Positions 32,755 through 39,257 of a stretch of DNA of 43,245 nt are shown here, one piece after another. Every line of letters starts with the position of its first letter. Positions within the stretch are counted from its first letter, which is position 1. The notes beneath the pieces are model-generated. The model worked only from the letters and a program-made list of their open reading frames with translations. It was not told where the DNA came from and ran no database searches. The DNA is from a virus. Location: the IMG/VR virus record IMGVR_UViG_3300031772_000073, positions 1-43,245 of that record. One strand, 5' to 3'. Position numbers and translations under genes: made by a program.

Positions 32755-34410
32755 CTAAAGCGCCCCGTCTAAATCCCCCGGCGTGTCGCCCGGGAACTCC
32801 TCTTCCACAAACATTATTTCCTTGATCCGGGCGCAGACTTCCCGGACGATATCCCCTGGAACAGTGCCATCCGTCTCCGACGCCTGGGATGTTAGAACCT
32901 CTTGAATAAGAGATTGCGTGGACTCCGGCAGCTGCCCCAGGGGAATTCCGATCTCCTGGCTGATTTTCATTTTCGCCTCGGTGATGGTTAGTTTTTGGTC
33001 TGCGGCTGGCGCCCCGCCCTGCGCCTTCACCTGGTCTACACTCACCGGCTCCGGGTGCACCTTGTCGGACTGCCGGCTGTAATACTGGCCGGGAGTTTTA
33101 CTGATTCCCTCGTCGTCGATGATCCGCTGCAGTTCGTCCTTTTCCTTTTCCCAGAACGTCTTCTGCGGCCGCTCGAAGTCCTGGCCCATCACGTTTGCTT
33201 TGACGCCTTCCTCGAGCGGACCCATGTAGCCGACGAACGGATGATGGATCCAGACCCGGCCGTCGACGTTGATAAACACGTCCACCTGCTCGCCGCATAG
33301 ATCCGACACACCCACCCAGTACGGCTTGCCGCCGTGATAGATACATAGTTCCGGATGGACGCGCCGCTGTGTCTCGTGCGCCGCGGTCAGGTTCATAAAG
33401 ATCTCGCGCGGCGGGCAGCTGCGCAGGTCTTCAGGATGGATCTCCAGCCACTTTTCGAACCGGGTCTTGACGTCGCCCCGGCGCTTCTTGTTGTTCTCGT
33501 CGACGGAAAATTCGAAAAGCCAGCGGTTAAAATCGTCCAGAGAAGGCCAGTCCCGTTCGTTAATCCGGGTTCGGATCAATCCTTCCAGTTTCTGGGTCTG
33601 CTGAACGCTTTTTTCCGCCATGCCGGTGGCGCGCGCGTTACCCGGCATGTGCAAGTGCAGTTCGATGCCGAGCCGCGCCAGGAGCGCCCGGAAATGCCCG
33701 GATTTGAACGGCGAGCCCTGGTCCACGTACAGGTTCCAGGGCAGGCCGTGCATCGGGAAATCCGCGCCTTTCTTTTCGAACGCCCGGTACAGGAAGTCGG
33801 TCGCGATCAACGTGTTCTCGCCCAGGGCCTCGAACGCAAACCAGTATTTCGCGGTCGAAAACATTTCCACGTACGTGCCCAGGATGATCTTCTGCTTCGG
33901 CTCTTTTTTGGAATGATACTTGAGGTTGCGGAAATGCACGCGCATGTTTTTCAGGTAAAAGCATTGCGCCACCGTAAAGTCCGCCTGGCCCCACGTATTC
34001 GGGCCCGGCGTAGTCAGACGAACGCACGGGCGGGCCATGCGCAGGTGCCTTTCGTCGACCCCCAGGGTCCGCGCGATCTCATCGACCCGGGCCCGGTTGA
34101 TTTTTTTCCCCGGTTCGCGGCCGGCGATCATCTCGCGCAGCCGGACTTCCGCGATCGCCATCTCGGTCGAGATCCTTTGGTGCTTCAGGCCCCGGCTCTT
34201 ATATTTTAAGACCAGCACCTTTTGCGCCGCCGCTTTATCGGCATCCGTCAGGCGGACCGTCTTCGGTCGGCGCTCATATTTTTGCAGGGCGCGGTAAACC
34301 GTCGCCGCGCTCACCTTGTAGGCGATGCTCGTCTGCCGGATCAGTTGCGTCCGATCCTTTTTAAAAGGACTGTTGGAGATTTCCCGCAGATTTTCTTGAG
34401 GGATCTTCAT
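32755..34410 (-). CDS. MuA-like DDE transposase
   Basis: 551 residues, somewhat shorter than Mu A. Residues 1-130 contain DNA-binding helices (TSIAYKVSAATVYRALQKY; ARTLGVDERHLRMARP). The catalytic core has D144 (WGQADFT), D230 (LYVDQGSPFKS) and E266 (ATGMAEKSVQQT), with exactly 35 residues between the second D and the E, the DD(35)E spacing. The beta-barrel Mu-C part follows (about 350-420), and the tail is long and acidic, as in forms that bind MuB/ClpX. It cuts the phage ends and joins them to target DNA. Confidence 0.93.
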   Translation of the reverse strand: MKIPQENLREISNSPFKKDRTQLIRQTSIAYKVSAATVYRALQKYERRPKTVRLTDADKAAAQKVLVLKYKSRGLKHQRISTEMAIAEVRLREMIAGREPGKKINRARVDEIARTLGVDERHLRMARPCVRLTTPGPNTWGQADFTVAQCFYLKNMRVHFRNLKYHSKKEPKQKIILGTYVEMFSTAKYWFAFEALGENTLIATDFLYRAFEKKGADFPMHGLPWNLYVDQGSPFKSGHFRALLARLGIELHLHMPGNARATGMAEKSVQQTQKLEGLIRTRINERDWPSLDDFNRWLFEFSVDENNKKRRGDVKTRFEKWLEIHPEDLRSCPPREIFMNLTAAHETQRRVHPELCIYHGGKPYWVGVSDLCGEQVDVFINVDGRVWIHHPFVGYMGPLEEGVKANVMGQDFERPQKTFWEKEKDELQRIIDDEGISKTPGQYYSRQSDKVHPEPVSVDQVKAQGGAPAADQKLTITEAKMKISQEIGIPLGQLPESTQSLIQEVLTSQASETDGTVPGDIVREVCARIKEIMFVEEEFPGDTPGDLDGAL

Positions 34411-34414
34411 TGGA

Positions 34415-35518
34415 TTATTTTTCAGCAGCCTTCTTCTTTTCCGCTTCCCGCTTCACCTTGCGCTCCGCCTTCATCCTCTCGAATAATGCATCGGTCTCCG
34501 CAGCCGTTTTATCGGCGTAATCCTGACGCATTCTTTCGGTCGCCTTGTCCATGTGATACCGGAATGACCCTTCGTGCCATTCCTCGTAATCCTTCGGCTG
34601 CAGTCCCTTCTCCGCCATTGTCGCCGCCACCCGCTCTTCGCAATCCTCCAGGAGCCGGCGGATCGTATCCGTATAGGCGCGGAATTCGACCCACTGTTCG
34701 TGAGTCGATAATTCGATTGAACCGATCTTGCTGAAAATCGCCGCGCAGTCCGTGATCGCCGTCATGGCATGGTCAATTCCGAACTGGCCCTTGAGCGTCA
34801 GTCTTTGGTGGGCGAACAAGAGCTTTTCCATCTCGGCCACCCGAAGCACCAACTGTTTATTTTCTCCGATCAGCTCGTTTTTATCCTTGTCCGGCGACGT
34901 GACTTTTTTCAGGTCGCCGACGGTTGCCTCCAGCTTTTCGAGTTGGTCGACCAGCTCGTCCTTCTCTTCTTCCATCGTATCAAGCTTTTCCTTGAGCAGG
35001 AGGATCTTCCCCTGCTGGTCCCGGTACCGATCACGGGAGACGTTCGGACGGTCGAGATCCGAGGGTCCGCGGCCGCCGTCCCGTTTCCGGTCATAGCCGG
35101 TCAATTTAACGAGTTGTTTCTTGAAATCGTCTGGGGGTAGGATCATCAAGTCTTCGACCTGAGCTGCCGTCAAATTAAAGCCCTCCGTGTCATTTGGTAG
35201 GAGGGCTAAAAGACGTCCCAGATTAGCTTTGGCTGATTTCTGACATGATGTCAGTAACCCTTTTGGCAATTTCTCGGCTACCGCTAAATATCTCCAAGCA
35301 TTTCGTTCACTCATACCCCATCTCTGGGTTGTGTAATCTTCCATGTTTTCATAACCCAAAACTTTCCAGCCAACCTCGGTTGCCAGGTCTTTCATGCCCC
35401 TGAGACCCATGCTGATATTCAGGATGGATTCAAAATTCTGCTTGGCTCCCAGGGCGATCAGGGCTTCGTTCTCCGCCACCCGCTGAACCACTTCGCTTTT
35501 TTCTAATTGCTTGCTCAT
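34415..35518 (-). CDS. Early coiled-coil protein of unknown function
   Basis: 367 residues. The N-terminal ~95 residues resemble domains of phage/plasmid early proteins (LATEVGWKVLGYENMEDYTT, RWGMSERNAWRYLAVAEKLP). A long coiled coil spans about 165-230 (KILLLKEKLDTMEEEKDELV; LEKLEATVGDLKKV), then a helical domain and a basic C-terminal helix. It precedes the transposase by four bases and is likely co-expressed. Inside it lies an internal copy of the phage terminal repeat core. Confidence 0.6.
   Translation of the reverse strand: MSKQLEKSEVVQRVAENEALIALGAKQNFESILNISMGLRGMKDLATEVGWKVLGYENMEDYTTQRWGMSERNAWRYLAVAEKLPKGLLTSCQKSAKANLGRLLALLPNDTEGFNLTAAQVEDLMILPPDDFKKQLVKLTGYDRKRDGGRGPSDLDRPNVSRDRYRDQQGKILLLKEKLDTMEEEKDELVDQLEKLEATVGDLKKVTSPDKDKNELIGENKQLVLRVAEMEKLLFAHQRLTLKGQFGIDHAMTAITDCAAIFSKIGSIELSTHEQWVEFRAYTDTIRRLLEDCEERVAATMAEKGLQPKDYEEWHEGSFRYHMDKATERMRQDYADKTAAETDALFERMKAERKVKREAEKKKAAEK
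35185..35200 (+). repeat. Internal copy of the phage-end core sequence
   Basis: GTGTCATTTGGT at 35187-35198 is identical to the 12-base core of both phage ends, and 14 bases (GTGTCATTTGGTAG) match the conventional left end exactly. It is flanked by the inverted pair GCCCTCC/GGAGGGC. It lies in the coding region of the gene before the transposase. Whether the transposase binds here is unknown. Confidence 0.55.
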
Positions 35519-35530
35519 GCCGCCACCTCG

Positions 35531-35746
35531 CTATTTTTTTGTTGGACGCTGCTTTATAAAATCGCAGATGCTCCGCAGGCACGATGCGCTAAAAGCAACA
35601 CCCTCAAAGGTATGCAAACACCAACATCGCCACGGATCGTACCAGTCAATGAAACCAAGAATGTCGCCGGTTTTAGTGTTCACGATATCAAATTTCCCGG
35701 CGTTGGGCTCGAAGTGAATAAATTTATACCTTACCGTTTTGCTCAT
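35531..35746 (-). CDS. Small conserved-looking phage protein
   Basis: 71 residues with the pattern TGDILGFIDWYDPWRCWCLH ... FSASCLRSICDFI, seen in many short phage proteins that share a GxIxWYxxWR core and a C-terminal CLxxIxDFI. No biochemical role is known to me. TAGGGGAGGATTAA precedes the ATG. Confidence 0.6.
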   Translation of the reverse strand: MSKTVRYKFIHFEPNAGKFDIVNTKTGDILGFIDWYDPWRCWCLHTFEGVAFSASCLRSICDFIKQRPTKK

Positions 35747-35757
35747 TTAATCCTCCC

Positions 35758-35847
35758 CTATAAATTAAGTAAAAATTCATCGTCTTCCTCTTCCTCGTCA
35801 AAATCGATATTGTCCAAGGTATATGCCCGATAAATAGCGATTCTCAT
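35758..35847 (-). CDS. Short acidic peptide gene
   Basis: 29 residues, MRIAIYRAYTLDNIDFDEEE followed by EDDEFLLNL. The ATG is fused to the upstream stop (TAATG), so it would be made by translational coupling with the zinc-ribbon gene. Very acidic C-terminal half. No family. Might be spurious, but the fit with its neighbours favours a real gene. Confidence 0.4.
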   Translation of the reverse strand: MRIAIYRAYTLDNIDFDEEEEDDEFLLNL

Positions 35848-36023
35848 TACCGTACCCCCGTAAAGGTTTTACCGCACTTCATGCATTGGACCGGGAAGCG
35901 CGCCGGCAATGAAATTTTAAGACTCACCCGGTCCTCGTGGCATTCCGGACATTTCCATTCCACTTCAATGGCCTTGGTTATCCGGACCGGAATCTCGACC
36001 GGCGCGTCCTTCGACTGGTCCAT
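35847..36023 (-). CDS. Zinc-ribbon protein
   Basis: 58 residues. Two CxxC pairs, KCPECHE (C25, C28) and QCMKCGK (C47, C50), about 20 residues apart, form a treble-clef/zinc-ribbon site. The N-terminal half is beta. The ATG is at 36021-36023; the stop TAA overlaps the next ATG by one base. Likely a small nucleic-acid or protein-binding factor of the early operon. Confidence 0.65.
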   Translation of the reverse strand: MDQSKDAPVEIPVRITKAIEVEWKCPECHEDRVSLKISLPARFPVQCMKCGKTFTGVR

Positions 36024-36027
36024 GCGG

Positions 36028-36498
36028 TTATTTCGGTGAATCCGTATGCTTCAGTTCGACGTACGGACCGTTTTGTTTGATTTTAAGCGCGTTGATGATC
36101 GCGAGCTTTTTCTCATCTTCCTTGTGGTCTTTGGTTTTGGTCAGCAGGTTCAATTCCTTGGTCGGTTTGTAATCGGTCCGCTCTTCAAAAAAGAGATTGA
36201 ATTCCCGGGCTCCGAGTTTGGCTTTGAGCTCCGCCGTTTTCTCCGGGTCCAGGGTGATTTCCTTTTTCCAGGTTACTATCGCCTCGACGATTATTCCGTC
36301 AAGACGAACCATGCGTCCAACGCCATTGCGCGCCACCGCCAGGCCGCCGAGTTCGTCCTTGATCTCCTTTAACTCGTTTTTCAGAGGGTCCATCTTCTCC
36401 TGCAACCGCAGACCCCGGCGGATCAGATTGATCTTGTGAATTTCCTCCAGGGTCAGGACATACTTCTTGCCGTTCAGTCTTATCTCTTTGGTTTTCAT
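36028..36498 (-). CDS. Early protein, weakly DUF3164-like
   Basis: 156 residues: an N-terminal strand region (IRLNGKKYVLTLEEIHKINL), a helix (KMDPLKNELKEIKDELGG), a beta section around MVRLDGIIVEAIVTW, then a lysine-rich helix and a C-terminal GPYVELKHTD. The RLDG...VTWKKEITLDPEK portion resembles DUF3164, an early-region family of Mu-like phages, but only weakly. GAAGGAGAAAGT precedes the ATG. Confidence 0.5.
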   Translation of the reverse strand: MKTKEIRLNGKKYVLTLEEIHKINLIRRGLRLQEKMDPLKNELKEIKDELGGLAVARNGVGRMVRLDGIIVEAIVTWKKEITLDPEKTAELKAKLGAREFNLFFEERTDYKPTKELNLLTKTKDHKEDEKKLAIINALKIKQNGPYVELKHTDSPK

Positions 36499-36794
36499 AC
36501 TTTCTCCTTCTCCTTATGTTGATTACAATCGCTAGGCCGTGGTTCAAATGCCGGCGCCGGCGTCATCGGTTTTCCCGCCCACAGTAAACTTTCGTCGCTG
36601 GTTACCTGTATCCGCGGGTAACAGAATATATGCCCATCGGCAAATCCGACCGCCACCATGTCGCCGGCTACAACGATTGCAACACCCCGGCCCTTGAATC
36701 GACCGCTTTCCCAAATTTCAACCGAATCTCCCGGATGTGTGGGAGATTTTTCATTCTCGCACCATTTACGTTGCTCTTCGGTCATCGTTATCAT
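36495..36794 (-). CDS. Early protein of unknown function
   Basis: 99 residues from ATG at 36792-36794 (AAGGAG five bases upstream); an in-frame ATG 105 bases earlier overlaps the previous gene without a ribosome site. A central beta segment (SVEIWESGRFKGRGVAIVVA, then GDMVAVGFADGHIFCYPRI) suggests a small SH3-like barrel. No family recognised. Overlap with the next gene is ATGA. Confidence 0.55.
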   Translation of the reverse strand: MITMTEEQRKWCENEKSPTHPGDSVEIWESGRFKGRGVAIVVAGDMVAVGFADGHIFCYPRIQVTSDESLLWAGKPMTPAPAFEPRPSDCNQHKEKEKV

Positions 36795-36796
36795 GC

Positions 36797-37021
36797 CTAC
36801 TCCTTTTCCTCGATCACCGCGAACACCAGCTCCTTGCGGTACGATATTTGTTGCACTCGCGAATCCAGGGGCAGAAGTCTTACCCAGCCGTCCTCCCACA
36901 GCACCGAGCCGATCCCGAAGTACACGACGTCCTCGATGTATATCAACGACGCCGCGGCTCCCGAACCTTTTCCTCGCGCCGTCTTCATGTCACCTTTGAT
37001 CAGCTTGACCGTTACTTTCAT
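36797..37021 (-). CDS. Small early protein, unknown
   Basis: 74 residues, all beta and mixed loops: KVTVKLIKGDMKTARGKGSG, then LIYIEDVVYFGIGSVLWEDG and a C-terminal ELVFAVIEEKE. No family recognised. The start overlaps the upstream stop (ATGA), and the stop lies two bases before the next start. Confidence 0.5.
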   Translation of the reverse strand: MKVTVKLIKGDMKTARGKGSGAAASLIYIEDVVYFGIGSVLWEDGWVRLLPLDSRVQQISYRKELVFAVIEEKE

Positions 37022-37287
37022 AGCCGGATCAGTTGGTATTCGGCAGCTGCTCCGCCACCGCCGTTGTATTTGCCGGTATAGACGATCGAGCAGATTATTT
37101 CAGCCTTCATCTCGATGCCGAAGGTTTTTTCGATTTCATTGTCCTCGAGCCACTGGCTCAGTTCGGTAACGGCAACGCATTTACCACCCTGCATGACTTT
37201 TATCCGGATCGGTTTGTTGCTCTCGTGATTGTCGCGCAACTCGTTGAGATATTCCCGTTCCGATTCCCTTCTTTCATTCTCCGTCAT
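37018..37287 (-). CDS. Small early protein, unknown
   Basis: 89 residues: a charged helical N-terminus (ENERRESEREYLNELRDNHE), then a beta-rich half with CVAVTELSQWLEDNEIEKTF and a glycine run (GGGG) near the end. No family recognised. ATAGGGGGATGTT gives its ribosome site. Confidence 0.5.
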   Translation of the reverse strand: MTENERRESEREYLNELRDNHESNKPIRIKVMQGGKCVAVTELSQWLEDNEIEKTFGIEMKAEIICSIVYTGKYNGGGGAAAEYQLIRL

Positions 37288-37299
37288 AACATCCCCCTA

Positions 37300-37623
37300 T
37301 TATTTGTCGCCCAGGACTTCCTGGGCGCTTTTAATGTCCTTCAGTATGTTGTGCAGGATCATCCGGCGCTCGTTGCGCGGATAGCCCGCATTATGCAGTT
37401 TGTGATTGAGTTTTAACAGCATCCGGCGGAGCTGATTCAGGAAAATACCGGCGCGCCACCGGCGCCATTTTTTCGCGATGGTTCGGGGAACGGCAAGAAG
37501 CCGGTTAAAGAAGGATGTGATCCTTTTGAAATTGGGTGAATAATGGATTAGATCACGGTTTTTCCCCTTACCGTTCCCCGAATTTTTAGCTGTCGTGGTG
37601 ATATCTGTCATTCCTGTATTCAT
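37300..37623 (-). CDS. Small basic early protein, unknown
   Basis: 107 residues, strongly basic, with an arginine/lysine-rich helix (KKWRRWRAGIFLNQLRRMLL, about 47-66) and further helices to the end. Basic and helical proteins of this size in early operons often bind nucleic acid. No family recognised. The start overlaps the previous gene's stop (ATGA). Confidence 0.5.
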   Translation of the reverse strand: MNTGMTDITTTAKNSGNGKGKNRDLIHYSPNFKRITSFFNRLLAVPRTIAKKWRRWRAGIFLNQLRRMLLKLNHKLHNAGYPRNERRMILHNILKDIKSAQEVLGDK

Positions 37624-37874
37624 GCATTGACTCCGTACACGTGGATCACCTTCACACCGAGCTGGCCAGCCGCCAGGTTACCGCACCACATTTTGTATTT
37701 TTGGCCGTTTAAAGCGTAGACCAGGTAACCGCCGTAGAAATCCGAGAAGGGATAAAACGCCTCGATCTCCACACCCTGGTCCGCTTTAAGCCACTGGCGT
37801 TCCGTCAGGTGACGGATCTCCTCGATCTTCGCCAGCCGGCTATGACGTCTTTTAGTTATGGTCGCCGTTGACAT
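37620..37874 (-). CDS. Small early protein, unknown
   Basis: 84 residues from ATG at 37872-37874, chosen for AAGGAG ahead of it. N-terminal basic stretch (TKRRHSRLAKIEEIRHLTER), then a beta hairpin region (VEIEAFYPFSDFYGGYLVYA). The start overlaps the end of the Ner-like gene by 23 bases, suggesting coupled translation. No family recognised. Confidence 0.5.
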   Translation of the reverse strand: MSTATITKRRHSRLAKIEEIRHLTERQWLKADQGVEIEAFYPFSDFYGGYLVYALNGQKYKMWCGNLAAGQLGVKVIHVYGVNA

Positions 37875-38097
37875 TTCCTTCTCCTTGCTTGAAGAGCCAC
37901 TTTTCATCATAACCCAGGATCGCCGCGATCTTCTTCCGGTACGGCCAGCCCGGATACCGGCCCACGATCACGTGCGACAGATAAGCTCTGCTCGTACCGA
38001 CCATAAGCGCCAATTCCTGGGCCAGCATCCGGCGTTCTAACAGTGCCTTTTTTAAATTCCAGCGAACTAATTCCGGGTGTTTGATGATCTGCGACAT
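37852..38097 (-). CDS. XRE-type regulator, Ner-like position
   Basis: 81 residues with a helix-turn-helix: NLKKALLERRMLAQELALMV followed by GTSRAYLSHVIVGRYPG. The MLAQELALMVGTSRAYLSHV part is the classical Cro/Ner-type recognition pair. In Mu the first early gene is ner, which represses early transcription after a delay; this gene is at the matching place. AAGGGG lies nine bases before the ATG. It probably binds the palindromes in the control region. Confidence 0.72.
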   Translation of the reverse strand: MSQIIKHPELVRWNLKKALLERRMLAQELALMVGTSRAYLSHVIVGRYPGWPYRKKIAAILGYDEKWLFKQGEGNVNGDHN

Positions 38098-38110
38098 CTA
38101 CGATTTCCCC

Positions 38111-38138
38111 TTGACAGCCTTCCGTATATTATTATACT
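38111..38138 (+). promoter_or_regulatory. Strong plus-strand promoter upstream of the small ORF at 38156
   Basis: TTGACA (38111-38116) and TATACT (38133-38138) are 16 bases apart, close to consensus on both boxes. GGAGGAGAG lies right behind it, then the ATG at 38156. A palindrome overlaps the -10, so this promoter should be repressible. Confidence 0.65.
38124..38137. promoter_or_regulatory. Operator-like palindrome GTATATTATTATAC
   Basis: GTATA/TATAC arms frame a four-base centre, overlapping the -10 of the plus-strand promoter. GTATATTAT recurs in the early promoter at 38531, so the same protein may bind both. Repressor or Ner-like protein could be the ligand. Confidence 0.45.
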
Positions 38139-38155
38139 GATAGACTGGAGGAGAG

Positions 38156-38305
38156 ATGACCGATGAACGAACCGATAAACTGATTGCCGTCTTAGAGTCC
38201 ATCGACAAATCACTCAAGGAGATCGCCGAGACATTGCGGCACATATCTCAAAACCGCCCTGCGTTTAAGAAACCCGCTTCTGACAGTAGTCAGAAGCCAA
38301 CATGA
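38156..38305 (+). CDS. Small plus-strand peptide with its own promoter
   Basis: 49 residues: MTDERTDKLIAVLESIDKSL then KEIAETLRHISQNRP, an amphipathic helix rich in Ile/Leu, and a Lys/Ser-rich tail. GGAGGAGAG precedes the ATG, and a near-consensus promoter lies just before. It is antisense to the end of the minus-strand gene at 38265. Real by its signals; function unknown. It may be an anti-repressor, Cro-like antagonist or antitermination factor. Confidence 0.5.
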   Translation: MTDERTDKLIAVLESIDKSLKEIAETLRHISQNRPAFKKPASDSSQKPT

Positions 38306-38426
38306 TTTCTCTAACCAGGTCCAATACAATATATGATCCGTCGCCTGGGTGTTTCGCGATGATCTCATCGGCGATCGCCCTCGCAAAATCAATCATTTCG
38401 TTTCTTTCTTTCGGTTTTTTAGGCAT
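38265..38426 (-). CDS. First gene of the early transcript, unknown 53-residue protein
   Basis: 53 residues from ATG at 38424-38426: MPKKPKERNEMIDFARAIAD then EIIAKHPGDGSYIVLDLVRE and a tail ending CQKRVS. GAAGGGGGATTTT precedes the start. It is the first frame after the early-leader terminator. Its end overlaps the plus-strand small ORF by 41 bases over an inverted repeat (GCTTCTGAC/GTCAGAAGC, 38276-38297). Unknown family. Confidence 0.5.
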   Translation of the reverse strand: MPKKPKERNEMIDFARAIADEIIAKHPGDGSYIVLDLVREIMLASDYCQKRVS

Positions 38427-38445
38427 AAAATCCCCCTTCGGTTGC

Positions 38446-38482
38446 AAAAAAAATAGAGCCGGATTCCCCATGAATCCGGCTC
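38446..38482 (-). terminator. Intrinsic terminator in the early leader
   Basis: On the minus strand the 10-base stem GAGCCGGATT/AATCCGGCTC (38456-38465 with 38473-38482, loop of seven) is followed by TA and eight Ts (38446-38455), a full intrinsic terminator. It lies about 45 bases downstream of the start expected from the early promoter and before any gene, so transcripts must pass it for the lytic operon to be made. Confidence 0.78.
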
Positions 38483-38510
38483 GGTTGTTGATAAATCAAG
38501 ACCTTTTGGC

Positions 38511-38539
38511 TTGCTCTTCCCTGACTCATGGTATATTAT
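38511..38539 (+). promoter_or_regulatory. Candidate repressor-maintenance promoter
   Basis: TTGCTC (38511-38516) with TATTAT (38534-38539) at 17 bases would drive the repressor gene. Its -10 overlaps the -10 of the minus-strand early promoter, so the two cannot fire at once. The -35 is weak; repressor could aid or hinder it. Confidence 0.4.
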
Positions 38540-38562
38540 ATGTATATTACGATATTTGTCAA
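38535..38562 (-). promoter_or_regulatory. Early lytic promoter
   Basis: On the minus strand TTGACA (38557-38562) and TATAAT (38535-38540) are both perfect consensus, 16 bases apart. It should be strong when free and lies beside operator half-sites. It drives the leader with the terminator and then the Ner-like gene and transposase. Confidence 0.75.
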
Positions 38563-38589
38563 GGGGTAATATCGGTATGACCGATATTA
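38550..38589. promoter_or_regulatory. Repressor operator region with three CGATATT half-sites
   Basis: CGATATT occurs at 38550-38556, inverted at 38568-38574 and again at 38582-38588. The last two form a perfect 10-base-arm palindrome (38567-38576/38580-38589) centred on the repressor's own ATG (38577-38579). The first overlaps the early promoter near its -35. This arrangement suits autoregulation plus lytic repression. Confidence 0.6.
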
Positions 38590-39245
38590 AGGAATCCCCC
38601 AAACTGCCCATCGGCGAGAAACTTCGCACTATAAGAAAAGCACAGAAATTAACGCAAACAGAGTTTGGTAAAAAAATCGGTCTGCAACAAAGCTACGTGG
38701 CTGACTTGGAACGGGGCAGAAATAAACCCTCTTATGACACACTCATTAAAATCATGCAAACCTTTCATGTTAATCCTTATTGGCTTTTATCGGACGAAGA
38801 AAAACATAAAGACACTCCTGTCGTCGTCGCAGACGTAAAGGGTGAATATAAATCCGAAACAAAATATAACGCTCTTCCTATTGTTAATACTGTCCCGGCT
38901 GGATATCCAGACTATCCGCTCGATGATGAAATCCGTTATCATTTTTACATCCCGAACGTACCTAAAAACGCATTTGGTTTGATTGTCGATGGTGCCAGCA
39001 TGGAGCCGGAATTATATACCGGCGACATCGTCATCGTGAATCCCAATATCATGGAATTAAAAAAGGGGGAGATCGGCGTCTTCCGTTACCAGGGCGGAGC
39101 GACAATTAAAATCTGCATGCCCTTGCCCGACAATAAGGGCTTTCTTCTCCAGGCTCGCAATCCCCGCAGCGAGTCATACATTGTAACCGATGAAACCTGC
39201 ACCATCATCGGCAAAGTAATCTTCAAAATAGTGAAGTGTAAATGA
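38577..39245 (+). CDS. LexA/CI-type phage repressor (XRE HTH + S24 peptidase)
   Basis: 222 residues from ATG 38577-38579 (AAGGGG ahead; the upstream TTG frame is less likely). Residues 12-50 form the XRE helix-turn-helix (LTQTEFGKKIGLQQSYVADL). The C-terminal half is a LexA-like peptidase: Ser141 in VDGASMEP, Lys178 in GATIKIC, and an Ala-Gly cleavage bond in VPAGYPD (A108-G109). That suggests RecA-stimulated self-cleavage, so the prophage would be DNA-damage inducible, unlike Mu whose repressor is degraded by ClpXP. It heads the plus-strand cargo operon. Confidence 0.88.
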   Translation: MTDIKESPKLPIGEKLRTIRKAQKLTQTEFGKKIGLQQSYVADLERGRNKPSYDTLIKIMQTFHVNPYWLLSDEEKHKDTPVVVADVKGEYKSETKYNALPIVNTVPAGYPDYPLDDEIRYHFYIPNVPKNAFGLIVDGASMEPELYTGDIVIVNPNIMELKKGEIGVFRYQGGATIKICMPLPDNKGFLLQARNPRSESYIVTDETCTIIGKVIFKIVKCK

Positions 39246-39257
39246 GAAGGAGGAAAA

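Noticed and set aside
31453-32772. A 439-codon open frame on the plus strand
   Set aside because: It is antisense to the MuB-like ATPase and AT-hook genes, whose motifs are unambiguous.
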